DNA of 64,000 bases from Roseibium hamelinense (GCF_007830545.1 NZ_VLLF01000007.1:1-64000); one strand, 5' to 3'. Positions 1-8,338 are shown, counted from the first letter of the stretch. The notes: a model not told the origin generated them from the sequence alone. Translations and numbers: made by a program.

Positions 1-1314
1 GGTAGTGTCAAATATTTTTCGCACTTTTGTTTTCAGGCGACGGCTCCGTGGGTTTGGTGTTGCTCCTGGTAGAGCGGTGCCATGTTCATGTATTTTCGGG
101 CGGACCATTTGCCGGCCGCGATATGTCTGAGTCTTGCCGCGGCCAGGTTCAGGCATGATTGACCATCCGGGAACGCCCCGACAACTCGCGTTCGCCGCCG
201 GATCTCTTTCATTATCCGCTCCAGAGGATTGTTCGTCCTGATCTTGCGCCAATGGCTGTCCGGAAAGCCGTAGTAGGTCAGCGTCTCGTCGATGCTCTCT
301 TCAATGAGATCGGCAGCTCGTGTCAGACGTTGTGCCCGCAGGTCTGCGATAACAGCGTCAGCCTTTTCCTGTGCTGCCCTGCGGTTCTCTTGGGCATGAA
401 TGGCCTTCAGCATGTGCGTGACCTCGCGCACCTTGGTGGATGGGACGTGGCTGAACACATTGCGATAGAAGTGAACCATACAGCGCTGCCACTGCGCATC
501 GGGCAGATAGTCGGCCACGCTCTCCACGAGCCCCCGACAGGCATCAGAAATGATCAGCTTCACGCCACTCAAACCCCGATCAACCAAATGTCGCAGGAAG
601 TTTGACCATCCGGACTTGTCTTCCTTGGCTCCTTCGCAGATCCCCAAAATCTCGCGGTAACCCTCGGAATTGACACCACTGGCTACAAGCAGGGACACGT
701 TCCGCACTTCCCCTGCCCAAGTCCGCTTCATGACGATCCCATCGAGATAAAGATAGGGATGTTCGCCCTCGATCGGCCGATGGCGCCATTCCTCGATCTT
801 GGCGTAAATCTTCTTGTTCAGGTTCGACACTGTACCGGGCGATACCCGGGTGCCCCATAATGCCTCCGTGATGTCCTCGACCCGTCGAACGGAAACACCG
901 GCCAGATACATCTCGATCAGCGCTTCCTCGACACTGCTTTCCCGGCGCTGGTAGCGTTCGATGATCGCCGTTTCAAACGTCTGACGCCGGGGCGTCGGCA
1001 TCTTCAGCTTAACGTCGCCGGCTTTCGTATGCAGGGAGCGCTCGTAACTGCCAGCACGGGTGTCCTGGCGGCCGTCACTGCGTTCATATCGCCCGGCACC
1101 ACACAATCGATCCGCTTCCGCGTCCAACATCGCATTCAGCGCTTCTTCAACGGTGCCACCTACCATCTCGCCAAGATGGTCCTTGATACGGGCCTCATCG
1201 ATCCGGAGCACATTCGTCAGCTCGGAGCCTTCAGTCTCATCAAACATTCCTTACTCTCCTTCAAACACTGTAGAAGGAGCCGTCAAATTCGAAAGTGCGA
1301 AAAATCTTGTACGT
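1..1314. mobile_element. IS256-family insertion sequence
   Basis: A single transposase gene is bracketed by imperfect terminal inverted repeats. The left copy holds ATTTTTCGCAC at 14-24, and its exact inverse, GTGCGAAAAAT, lies at 1295-1305. Aligning outward from this core gives about 18 of 24 matching positions. The transposase occupies almost the whole interval, as usual in this family. The left end lies at the window edge, so the expected 8-9 bp target duplication cannot be checked. The right end sits a few bases beyond the stop codon of the neighbouring membrane-protein gene, so the element landed at that gene's 3' end. The exact outer boundaries are uncertain by several bases. Confidence 0.85.
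33..1247 (-). CDS. IS256-family transposase (DDE, mutator type)
   Basis: This 404-residue protein has the usual length and layout of IS256/mutator transposases. Acidic residues consistent with a DDE triad are visible: Asp in YLYLDGIV (about residue 168), Asp in LIISDACRG (about 235), and Glu in the family signature TNNPLERIMKEIRRR (about 345). It would cut and rejoin DNA at the element's inverted repeats. The frame is open throughout with no frameshift, so the copy is potentially active. It is transcribed on the minus strand, the same direction as the host genes upstream of it, so it could also receive read-through. Confidence 0.95.
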   Translation of the reverse strand: MFDETEGSELTNVLRIDEARIKDHLGEMVGGTVEEALNAMLDAEADRLCGAGRYERSDGRQDTRAGSYERSLHTKAGDVKLKMPTPRRQTFETAIIERYQRRESSVEEALIEMYLAGVSVRRVEDITEALWGTRVSPGTVSNLNKKIYAKIEEWRHRPIEGEHPYLYLDGIVMKRTWAGEVRNVSLLVASGVNSEGYREILGICEGAKEDKSGWSNFLRHLVDRGLSGVKLIISDACRGLVESVADYLPDAQWQRCMVHFYRNVFSHVPSTKVREVTHMLKAIHAQENRRAAQEKADAVIADLRAQRLTRAADLIEESIDETLTYYGFPDSHWRKIRTNNPLERIMKEIRRRTRVVGAFPDGQSCLNLAAARLRHIAAGKWSARKYMNMAPLYQEQHQTHGAVA

Positions 1315-1319
1315 TATCC

Positions 1320-1892
1320 TTACTGGCCCGCTTGCGGCCGGGAGGCTTCAAAGGCGGTGATGCTGTCCAAGATGTCTTCCGGCTTCTTTGTGAGGGTGTG
1401 CAGTTGAATGGAGATCATGTCTCGGCCGTGCTCGCGCTGATGCCGTTTCCAGTTCTTCATCATTATACGCTTCCAAAATGGAAACCCCTGTTTTTTGGCG
1501 ATGGAGGCCTCAAGGCTTCGGTTGAGCAGAATGTTGAGTGACGTCAATTCAATGTTCCGCACGGAAGTCGTTTTGAGATCGAGGCTTCTGATTGCGCCCC
1601 AGTCGATAAAGCCAATGCGCTCCACGAAAAGGCCCTCATTGTTTGCACCGAGCTGCGGCTGTTTTTTCTCAATCATCGGATAGTGCCAGAAGGAAATTCC
1701 AAGGGGAACGATTGCTGCTAGCGCGAGCAGTGGTATACCGGCCGCAAAGGATGCGCCGAGGAAAATCACTCCGAGAACGAGGCTGCCATAAACCATGGCT
1801 TCGCCATTGGATTTTTCGAACCCAATAGCGAACGGGACTGGGCCTTTGGCTTCTTCTTCCTTGTCAAAAGGATCAGTGGGTCTAGGCCGCAT
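1320..1892 (-). CDS. Small membrane protein of unknown function
   Basis: I do not recognise a named family. The 190-residue product starts with a charged stretch (PFDKEEEAKGP). Two adjacent hydrophobic segments follow at about residues 33-75, and then a soluble C-terminal half rich in basic residues (KKQGFPFWKR, MKNWKRHQREHGRD). This layout suggests an inner-membrane protein with a cytoplasmic tail. The gene follows ribBX on the same strand with a 19-base gap, so co-transcription is likely. The IS256 element begins just past its TAA, so the gene may keep its native end or may have lost a few C-terminal codons; comparison with an uninterrupted relative would tell. Confidence 0.6.
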   Translation of the reverse strand: MRPRPTDPFDKEEEAKGPVPFAIGFEKSNGEAMVYGSLVLGVIFLGASFAAGIPLLALAAIVPLGISFWHYPMIEKKQPQLGANNEGLFVERIGFIDWGAIRSLDLKTTSVRNIELTSLNILLNRSLEASIAKKQGFPFWKRIMMKNWKRHQREHGRDMISIQLHTLTKKPEDILDSITAFEASRPQAGQ

Positions 1893-1911
1893 TCAAAAGA
1901 TATCCCTTGTT

Positions 1912-3240
1912 TTAATTATCAATGATCTCGGTTTCATCGATCTTTATATCAAAACCCTCCAGTCCGACATAGTGGCGTTCGCGCGATGCCAAAAGACGAA
2001 TGGAGCTGACACCCAGATCCTTCAAAATCTGCGCGCCCAGTCCAACTTCCCGCCATTGTTCCTGTCTAGCTTGTGCGGAGCTGTGCTCTTCATCGTCAGC
2101 CGCTTCAAAATCGCTTCTCGGTCGTTTTGATTGCCGTGCAACTCCAACAGAGCCTTCACGCAGATAGACAATGATGCCTCGTCCGCGATCTGAAAAATGC
2201 TGCATGGTTGCGTCGAGCGGCTGCGTCTTTCCAAAGACGTCGTCCAGAACCGACTCCAGTTGCAGCCGAACGGGCACACTCCTTCCGTCGAGGATGTCGC
2301 CATAGACGATGGCAACATGGTGCATTGGATCGTAAGGCGTCGAGTAGGTCATGGCATAGGCCGGACCAACAACCGTGTCGACCGGTTGCTCATTGATTCG
2401 CTCGACCAGGCGTTCTGTACGCTGGCGCCAGGCAATCAAATCAGCCACCGACACCATTTTCAGATTGTGATCTGCGGCGAATTCCGCAACCTGGGCGCCG
2501 CGTTTGACGGTGCCGTCGTCATTGACCAGTTCGCTGATGACGCCAACTTCTTCAAGACCCGCAAGCCGGCAGAGATCAACGGCCGCTTCCGTGTGGCCCG
2601 ACCGCATCAAAACCCCGCCTTCTTTGGCCACCAGCGGAAAAATGTGGCCCGGCCGGACGAAATCATCAGCTGCAACATTGTTGTTGGCAAGCGCTCGGAC
2701 CGTGGAGCAGCGTTCTTCAGCTGAGATGCCGGTCGTGAGGCCCTGGCGGTAGTCGACCGAGATGGTAAAGGCAGTTGCGAGCGGGGCGTCATTTTCAGCA
2801 ACCATGGGGTCAAGACGTAAGCGCCGAGCGCTTTGCACCGTCATGGGAGCGCAGATAATGCCGGATGTGTGGCGCACCATGAAAGCCATCTGCTCCGGTG
2901 TTACCTTGGATGCGGCAACAATCAGATCGCCTTCATTTTCGCGGTCGTCATCGTCGGTAACAACAACGATCTCGCCGCGTTCAAATGCACGGATGGCTTC
3001 AGCGACACGGGCTTGGGTCACAGGGTGCTCCTTGGTGGTGGAAAGGCCTAAAAAGTCGTTCGGGGTGACGGCGCCATCGGTCGCAATGGCGATCTTGCGG
3101 GCCATGTCTCTCGACACCCAGACGTTGGGATCATTGCAAAGTGCTGTCACCGAAGCGGGTGACAGGTCGGCCCGGCGCGCAAACGCGCTCCGGCTTTCCC
3201 CATGTTGCGACAACCACTGATCCAGTCTCATTCGGATCAT
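1912..3240 (-). CDS. ribB: RibBX: 3,4-dihydroxy-2-butanone 4-phosphate synthase with N-terminal HTH and degenerate GTP cyclohydrolase II domain
   Basis: The enzyme converts ribulose 5-phosphate to the four-carbon precursor of riboflavin. Residues 75-275 are a full RibB domain with DDDDRENEGDL (96-106), GHIFPL (about 198-203) and RSGHTEAAVDL (213-223). Residues 1-65 resemble a Cro/XRE-type helix-turn-helix (SRSAFARRADLSPASVTALC). Residues 285-435 align in position with GTP cyclohydrolase II, but the zinc-binding cysteines and the conserved RCDCG segment are absent. That domain is therefore probably inactive in GTP hydrolysis, which matches the RibBX variant described from Proteobacteria. I see no FMN riboswitch upstream; the short upstream gap holds the terminator of the preceding operon. 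ATG at 3231 is an alternative start. Confidence 0.88.
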   Translation of the reverse strand: MIRMRLDQWLSQHGESRSAFARRADLSPASVTALCNDPNVWVSRDMARKIAIATDGAVTPNDFLGLSTTKEHPVTQARVAEAIRAFERGEIVVVTDDDDRENEGDLIVAASKVTPEQMAFMVRHTSGIICAPMTVQSARRLRLDPMVAENDAPLATAFTISVDYRQGLTTGISAEERCSTVRALANNNVAADDFVRPGHIFPLVAKEGGVLMRSGHTEAAVDLCRLAGLEEVGVISELVNDDGTVKRGAQVAEFAADHNLKMVSVADLIAWRQRTERLVERINEQPVDTVVGPAYAMTYSTPYDPMHHVAIVYGDILDGRSVPVRLQLESVLDDVFGKTQPLDATMQHFSDRGRGIIVYLREGSVGVARQSKRPRSDFEAADDEEHSSAQARQEQWREVGLGAQILKDLGVSSIRLLASRERHYVGLEGFDIKIDETEIIDN

Positions 3241-3277
3241 TTACGATGTCTGCATTTCAGTTACAAGATAGAGCGTT

Positions 3278-3300
3278 AAAAAATTTCAGTATCACTGAAA
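3278..3300 (-). terminator. Rho-independent terminator of the tlyA-methyltransferase operon
   Basis: Read on the minus strand, TTTCAGT and ACTGAAA form a perfect 7-bp stem around a 3-base loop and are followed directly by six T residues. It lies 33 bases past the stop of the SAM methyltransferase gene and just before ribBX, so it separates the two transcription units. Confidence 0.8.
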
Positions 3301-3332
3301 CAATGGCGGTGCCTTATGCGGCAGTCCGATTG

Positions 3333-4442
3333 TCAGGGCTTCTTGAACACCGCTACACGGGACACGAAAGCTGGCGCCACAGCAGTCTGAGTGAGGTTAA
3401 CGGCCTGTGCCATATCCGCAAAGTCTTCGCCCAGATAGGACATGTAATAAGGCTCGTGGAACATTTGCGGGAAAATGGTCAATAAACCATCATATTCCGG
3501 CACATCACCGGTTTGCAGGCTATCGACAAACAAGAACGTCCCGCCCGGCTTGAGCACACGGGCCACTTCCGAAAAGACTTGCCGCCTTATCTTCGGCGGC
3601 AATTCATGGAAAAGGTAGACGCAGGACAGAACGTCCATGCTGTCGTCCGCGAAGGGAAGCTTCTCTGCTGGGGCGGTCACAAAAGCAGCTCTTGGTTCTT
3701 TCAAGCGTTTGCGGGCGATGGTGAGATAAGGCTCCGACAAGTCCACTCCGATGCCTTTCAGGCCCGGAAAGGCGGCAAGGGCAGGGCGGATCAGCCCGCC
3801 GGTACCGCAGGCAAGATCCGCATAGCGGATTTTGCGTTGGTCACGGCGTTGCAGGATGTGTGCGAAAGGAACCAATGCGCGCCTGCGCATGGCAGCCGTG
3901 GCGCCCGAAAACAAAACATCCACCTGGAAGTCATAAATTCGCGCGCTTTCTTCCGACAACCAGCCGTCGGTCTGGAAGTGAAAATTTTGTCGGTAGTAGC
4001 GAGGCAGGGCACTTGCAAAGTCCGGTGGTGTTTCGTTGACTTCCTGATGGGCCATCGTGGCCCGGCGCCGGGCCACTTTGGGTACGTCCTTGAAAAAAGC
4101 CCTGCTCGTTGCGAGCAGTTCCGCTGGCGACATGGTGCCATCCTGAGGCATTGGATAAAGTCCGGCCTCAACAGCCTTCATGTCCTCGGCGAACAGTTTC
4201 GCAATATCTGCGAGCATTTGCTGCTGGCTTGGTACGGGGCCATCCGGAACAGGTTTTGACACGGGCGGCAGGTCTTTTGAAATCCGCTGAGTGACGCGGC
4301 GCATTGCTTCGGAGTGAAGTGTGTACAGCGCAACGCGGCTCGTCTGCCGCAAAGCGTATTGGGTGCGGCGGGCAAGGCGTGAAATCGAAGGCGGTCCGAA
4401 CAGTCGGTTTTCCGTATTTGTCGTACCCGCATCGGCCATCAA
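3333..4442 (-). CDS. Class I SAM-dependent methyltransferase (type 11-like)
   Basis: The 369-residue protein has a C-terminal Rossmann methyltransferase fold. Motif I is YADLACGTGG (about residues 208-217), followed by an acidic end of strand two (GVDLSEPY). The later motifs are DSMDVLSCVYLFHEL and VLKPGGTFLFVDS. The N-terminal 150 residues are less conserved and mostly helical, with no signal peptide. The substrate cannot be inferred. The gene begins one base after the stop of the upstream RNA methyltransferase gene, so the two are surely co-transcribed and perhaps translationally coupled. Confidence 0.8.
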   Translation of the reverse strand: MMADAGTTNTENRLFGPPSISRLARRTQYALRQTSRVALYTLHSEAMRRVTQRISKDLPPVSKPVPDGPVPSQQQMLADIAKLFAEDMKAVEAGLYPMPQDGTMSPAELLATSRAFFKDVPKVARRRATMAHQEVNETPPDFASALPRYYRQNFHFQTDGWLSEESARIYDFQVDVLFSGATAAMRRRALVPFAHILQRRDQRKIRYADLACGTGGLIRPALAAFPGLKGIGVDLSEPYLTIARKRLKEPRAAFVTAPAEKLPFADDSMDVLSCVYLFHELPPKIRRQVFSEVARVLKPGGTFLFVDSLQTGDVPEYDGLLTIFPQMFHEPYYMSYLGEDFADMAQAVNLTQTAVAPAFVSRVAVFKKP

Positions 4443-4443
4443 G

Positions 4444-5676
4444 TCATTCCCGTTTCAGAACTGCGACACACTCAATATGGGGCGAATATAAAAACTGGTC
4501 TACCGGCGTGACGGTGTGAAGCACATATCCGCCATCGATTAGTATCCGCAAATCCCTTGCAAGAGTTGCCGGATTACAGGATACGGCGACCACGGTCCCG
4601 ATGTTGCTAGCGGCCAGCGCCTCGGCTTGCGCCTGTGCACCGGCGCGCGGCGGATCGAAGACCACTGCGTCGTAGGGCTCAAGTTCATGCTTGATCAGGG
4701 GACGCCGGAAAAGGTCGCGGCGTTCCATCGTCACGCGCTTGAGCCCGCGCGGTGTACGAAGGGCCTTATCCAGTGCCCGCAGCGCTTTGTCATCGCCTTC
4801 GACCGCATGTACATTTGCGCTTCTAGCAATACGCAAAGCAAATGTGCCAGAACCGCAGAACAGGTCAGCAATTTCTTTGGCCTGGCCCAGCCCGTTGAAC
4901 ACCAACCGACTGAGCTCTTCTTCGGCGGCTTCCGTCGCCTGAATGAACCCTCCCGGCGGGGCGACAACTGGGATCTTGCCCATATCCAAGACGGGCGGGC
5001 GGATTTCTATTAGAGTTTCGCCGTTGACGGAAAGGCGGGCCAAGTCCATCTCCGCAGCGGACTTTGACAGTGCCGGTATTTTCCGATCGTATGACTTTTC
5101 GGCGCCTTCAAGCGAGACATCCGGACCTGACTTGGTCCAAAGGACGACGACTTTCAGCTCGCCCTTTTTTGGGGTCACTTGCTGCGCCAGGTTGCGCAAA
5201 TTCGGAAGCAACGCAACAATTTCAGGCTTTAATACGGGACATTCACGGACGTCGACAAGACGTTTACTGGCTTTTTCATGATACCCGAGCACCAGTGTTC
5301 TGCCTGACCAGGCTGCCGTAAGGACTGCGCGCCTCCTGCTTCCTGGTTTCGAGGGAACGGTTGGCTCCACAGTGTGCAGAATGCCGCGGTCTCGCAGAGC
5401 GCTGGTGACGAGCCCGGTTTTCCAATCTAGATAGGACGGTTCATCGAGATGCTGCACCGTACAGCCGCCGCATGTGCCGAAATGCGGGCAGTGCGGGGCA
5501 ATCCGGTGCGGGCTTTGTTCGAGTATGGAAACGTTCTTGGCACGTCCGGCGGCTACCTGTGCACGCACCCGCTCTCCGGGCAGGGCACCAGCAACATAGA
5601 TCGGGCCATCTGGCGTTTCCGCAATACCGTCGCCGCGATGCCCAAGTTTCGAAATTTGAAGTTCTGTTTCTGTCAT
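4444..5676 (-). CDS. 23S rRNA (uracil-5-)-methyltransferase-like protein, RlmD/TrmA family
   Basis: This 410-residue RNA methyltransferase has an N-terminal TRAM RNA-binding domain (about 1-55). An iron-sulfur cysteine set follows (Cys63, Cys69 and Cys72 in CPHFGTCGGC, plus a fourth in VRECPVL). The C-terminal SAM domain carries DLFCGSGTFAL, FDPPRAGAQ and the catalytic-cysteine motif VSCNPATLARD. In this family the last cysteine attacks the uridine before methyl transfer. Whether the target is 23S rRNA or tRNA cannot be settled from sequence. It is placed between tlyA and a SAM methyltransferase, so three methyltransferase genes lie in a row on the minus strand. Confidence 0.88.
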   Translation of the reverse strand: MTETELQISKLGHRGDGIAETPDGPIYVAGALPGERVRAQVAAGRAKNVSILEQSPHRIAPHCPHFGTCGGCTVQHLDEPSYLDWKTGLVTSALRDRGILHTVEPTVPSKPGSRRRAVLTAAWSGRTLVLGYHEKASKRLVDVRECPVLKPEIVALLPNLRNLAQQVTPKKGELKVVVLWTKSGPDVSLEGAEKSYDRKIPALSKSAAEMDLARLSVNGETLIEIRPPVLDMGKIPVVAPPGGFIQATEAAEEELSRLVFNGLGQAKEIADLFCGSGTFALRIARSANVHAVEGDDKALRALDKALRTPRGLKRVTMERRDLFRRPLIKHELEPYDAVVFDPPRAGAQAQAEALAASNIGTVVAVSCNPATLARDLRILIDGGYVLHTVTPVDQFLYSPHIECVAVLKRE

Positions 5677-5719
5677 TGGCGAGCGATAGCGCTCAGATGT
5701 CCAAAGTGCAAGTCAATGG

Positions 5720-6463
5720 TCAGCTGCCGGTCTTTCGCCCGTAAAGCAGCCATTCCAGATTTCCGTCTCCACCGACGATCGGAGATGGCTCGAGCGCACC
5801 GGCCTGCCACCCAGACATACTGCCCAGCCAATCTCTAAGAGTATTGGCCGTGGTGAGTGCTGTCTCGGGGGTAACAAGACCACCCTTGCGGATATTCGCA
5901 CGGCCGGCTTCAAATTGAGGTTTTACCAATAGTGCGGCTTCGGAGCCCGGCGCAGCCAGCGCAAGAGCGGGAGGGAGTGCGAGTTTCAAAGAGATGAAAC
6001 TTACATCTGAAACGACGATTTGCGGTGTGTCGTGAGCAATATCTGCAGGTGTCAGGTCTCGCGCATTCAAACCGTCCCGCCAGACAACGCGTGGGTCCGA
6101 CTTTAGAGTGTCATGCAACTGATCGTGGCCTACGTCTATGGCGTGAACCTTGCGAGCGCCGCGTTCAAGCAAAACCTGTGTGAAGCCGCCGGTCGAGGCC
6201 CCAACATCGAGACAGATCTTCTCACTTGGATCCATAGCAAACAGATCAAGTGCAGCCAGCAGCTTTAGTGCCGCGCGGGACACGTATCGGGAAGCGGGGT
6301 CACTGACCTCGATTGTCGCGCCCTCGGCAACATTGTGCGCCGGTCTTTCAACAATTCTCCCATTCACGGTGACAGTGCCGCGGGTGATGGCGTCGCGCGC
6401 CCGCGAGCGGGAGGGAAACTTGCCGATATCGACAAGATGCTGGTCGAGACGCTGTTTGGTCAT
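5720..6463 (-). CDS. tlyA: TlyA-family rRNA methyltransferase/hemolysin A homologue
   Basis: The 247-residue product has the standard TlyA architecture: an N-terminal S4 RNA-binding domain (RLDQHLVDIGKFPSRSRARDAI, about residues 5-26) and an FtsJ-like methyltransferase domain with CLDVGASTGGFTQ, DVGHDQL and VSDVSFISL. TlyA enzymes 2'-O-methylate 16S and/or 23S rRNA. In many alphaproteobacteria tlyA lies directly downstream of dxs; here it is separated from dxs by an MFS gene and a copper-delivery group, which looks like a later insertion into the ancestral order. Confidence 0.9.
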   Translation of the reverse strand: MTKQRLDQHLVDIGKFPSRSRARDAITRGTVTVNGRIVERPAHNVAEGATIEVSDPASRYVSRAALKLLAALDLFAMDPSEKICLDVGASTGGFTQVLLERGARKVHAIDVGHDQLHDTLKSDPRVVWRDGLNARDLTPADIAHDTPQIVVSDVSFISLKLALPPALALAAPGSEAALLVKPQFEAGRANIRKGGLVTPETALTTANTLRDWLGSMSGWQAGALEPSPIVGGDGNLEWLLYGRKTGS

Positions 6464-6512
6464 ATCAGCCGCTTATTCGATGTGTTTCGGGATGCAAAGA
6501 TTTTAGAGTGGC

Positions 6513-6659
6513 TCAGAAGCAACCCGCGATACCAGCAAGGATCTTGTCGAAATATACACGTTCACCGGCGCGCAGCCACAGGAGTCCAGAGGCTGTGAGC
6601 ACGATAGCGGCTCCCAGTCCCAGTCCTGCATAAAGCGGCATGCGCATCGGTGCGTTCAT
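6513..6659 (-). CDS. 48-residue single-span membrane peptide in the sco operon
   Basis: A short reading frame encodes MNAPMRMPLYAGLGLGAAIV and continues through a hydrophobic span to a conserved-looking tail, LRAGERVYFDKILAGIAGCF. A purine-rich TTGAGG lies at ribosome-binding distance upstream. The start is only 7 bases past the sco stop codon, so it is very probably the last gene of the PCuAC-sco unit. The product has one predicted transmembrane helix (about residues 8-28) and a short basic C-terminal part with a single Cys. No function is known to me; a role as a small accessory of copper delivery or cytochrome oxidase assembly is only inferred from position. Confidence 0.6.
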   Translation of the reverse strand: MNAPMRMPLYAGLGLGAAIVLTASGLLWLRAGERVYFDKILAGIAGCF

Positions 6660-6666
6660 GTTTGCC

Positions 6667-7293
6667 TCAAGATGTTCCTTCAGCGTTCTCGATCAGCCGG
6701 TTCAGCTTTTTGAGCGCGTTTTCTTCCGCTTCTCCATAAGCAATTGTGCCGACGAAGCGGTTGTCCTTGTCCATTAGAAACACTGCGGCCGAATGGTCCA
6801 TTGTATAATCGCCGTCGTCAAGCGGGACCTTTTTTGCGTAGACCCTGTACGCCTTAATTGCCGCGTCAATCTGTTCTTTTGATCCAGTCAAAGCCAAAAT
6901 ACGATCGTCGAAAACAGATACATACTCGCTGATAACCTCAGGCGTATCCCGTTCCGGATCCACGGTAATGAAAGCATAGTGCAACTTGTCGGCATCAGGT
7001 CCGAGTTTGTCGATCCATCCCTGCACTTCCGACAAGGTGGTCGGGCATACATCCGGGCAGAAGGTGAAACCGAAGAAAAACACCTTCGGTTTATCCGCCA
7101 AATCCGTATCAGTCACGGTCGTACCGTCGCCATTGACCAATTCAAAAGGACCGCCGATCGCTGAAATAGGGTCGACCAATGCCCCACGGCTGTCCGAGTT
7201 CATCGTCTGCGTGTACACAAGTGCGCCGGATGCAATGGCAAGGACAGCAACTGCCGCCCAAGCTCCATAGCGCACGATTTTTAATCCTGACAT
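6667..7293 (-). CDS. SCO1/SenC/PrrC family copper metallochaperone
   Basis: The 208-residue protein has one N-terminal membrane anchor (about 10-30) and a periplasmic thioredoxin-like domain. The copper ligands are present: Cys79 and Cys83 in FCPDVCP, and His167 in DYTMDHSAA. SCO proteins deliver copper to the CuA site of cytochrome c oxidase or act as thiol-disulfide reductases there. I chose ATG 7293, preceded by a GAGG ribosome-binding site, over an upstream in-frame start at 7365 because the longer version would overlap the PCuAC gene by over 60 bases and add a non-membrane leader. It begins 7 bases after PCuAC, forming an operon with it. Confidence 0.92.
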   Translation of the reverse strand: MSGLKIVRYGAWAAVAVLAIASGALVYTQTMNSDSRGALVDPISAIGGPFELVNGDGTTVTDTDLADKPKVFFFGFTFCPDVCPTTLSEVQGWIDKLGPDADKLHYAFITVDPERDTPEVISEYVSVFDDRILALTGSKEQIDAAIKAYRVYAKKVPLDDGDYTMDHSAAVFLMDKDNRFVGTIAYGEAEENALKKLNRLIENAEGTS

Positions 7294-7300
7294 CTCGTCC

Positions 7301-7828
7301 TCAATTGTGTCCGTGTCCGGAATGATCTTCATGCCCGGAATGATCACCGTGGTCCATGGAACCATGTTCCATGTTTTTTGCGCCGATTTTTGCGACAGAC
7401 AGATTTACCTCGATATCGCCGCCATGCTCGAAACTTAGTGTGACCGGTACTTGCGAGCCTTGTTTGAATCCTTCGCCTATACCCATGAACATGATGTGCA
7501 GGCCGCCAGGTTCAAGCGATATCGTCTCGCCGGCTGGAATGGTAATCCCGTCAGCCAGCTCTCGCATTTGCATCACGCCATCGTTCACGGCCATCTCATG
7601 CAGCTCAACCCGTGGCGAAACCGGTGAGGTGGCTGCAACAAGACGGTCTTCTTTCGAGCCATTGTTCGTGATGGTAATAAATCCGCCACCGGCTTTCGCC
7701 CTCGGAGGTGTAGCGCGGGTCCACGTGTTTTCGATAATCAAATCGCCGTGCTTGATCTGATCGGCGCTTGCAGTGGTTGCAGCTGCCAATAAGGCTGCGC
7801 CGGCAGCCATCGCCTTCAAAAAAATCAT
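7301..7828 (-). CDS. Periplasmic copper chaperone PCu(A)C
   Basis: The 175-residue protein has a cleavable signal peptide ending near AAATTASA (about residue 22). The PCuAC domain carries the Met/His copper-binding set His77, Met88, His111 and Met113 (RVELHEM, MQM, GGLHIMFM). The C-terminus is a His/Met/Asp-rich tail (MEHGSMDHGDHSGHEDHSGH) that probably binds additional copper, as in several extended PCuAC proteins. It is known to pass Cu(I) to Sco and cytochrome oxidase, which fits the sco gene immediately downstream. No cytochrome oxidase structural gene is in the window. Confidence 0.92.
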   Translation of the reverse strand: MIFLKAMAAGAALLAAATTASADQIKHGDLIIENTWTRATPPRAKAGGGFITITNNGSKEDRLVAATSPVSPRVELHEMAVNDGVMQMRELADGITIPAGETISLEPGGLHIMFMGIGEGFKQGSQVPVTLSFEHGGDIEVNLSVAKIGAKNMEHGSMDHGDHSGHEDHSGHGHN

Positions 7829-7877
7829 CTTGTTTTCCTTGAGTTCTGAAAGAAGAGGGCGTTTGCCCGGAAAATGT

Positions 7878-8270
7878 TCAGCTAAGGAAATCAGGTGGCC
7901 CGCGGATGAGCCTTAACCGCTGGTATGGGGCGATTAGTTCGGAAAAAGTAATTCCAAATGCTGCCCGGTGTGCATCGTTTTGAGGAACAGCGAATCCCTC
8001 GGGCGCTGGATCAGAAAATTGGACATGGCCGTGCGGGCAAACCGGCCCGCATTCACATGTTGCCGGGTGGTGGGCCGGTGCGGAATGTTGCGGTGCAAGC
8101 TCCTGAGACGGCTGGCAGAGTTGAAGTAAACCTGCGGCCATGCTCTCGGGCGAAAGGGCCATGCCCACCGCAACAAACAAAAGCCTGAACAACACGGCGT
8201 ATCCGGCGAGCACAGCGATTGGTTTTCGCTCTGCTTTCAAGTCGAGAAGGATGCCTTTTGTGATGTTCAT
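7878..8270 (-). CDS. DUF2946-like small membrane/periplasmic protein
   Basis: The 130-residue protein has one hydrophobic segment (about residues 18-40). A Cys/His-rich middle follows (HHPATCECGPVCPHGH, about 67-82), and the C-terminus ends RLIRGPPDFLS. The Arg-x-Pro-Pro-like ending and overall design fit the DUF2946 family, whose genes often accompany copper or TonB-linked metal genes. The CxC-x3-CxHxH cluster looks able to bind a soft metal. It lies 50 bases upstream of the PCuAC gene on the same strand, so it is probably the first gene of a copper-delivery operon. The family assignment is moderately sure; the metal role is inferred. Confidence 0.65.
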   Translation of the reverse strand: MNITKGILLDLKAERKPIAVLAGYAVLFRLLFVAVGMALSPESMAAGLLQLCQPSQELAPQHSAPAHHPATCECGPVCPHGHVQFSDPAPEGFAVPQNDAHRAAFGITFSELIAPYQRLRLIRGPPDFLS

Positions 8271-8338
8271 GCCGCGTTATTGATCATGAAATTGAAGTGC
8301 GGTCGAGAGCCAGAATGCCGCAACGAGCGTTTTAAGCC

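Noticed and set aside
3241..3332. Possible FMN riboswitch before the riboflavin gene
   Set aside because: The gap is only about 90 bases, is dominated by the terminator of the upstream operon, and shows no RFN-element sequences.
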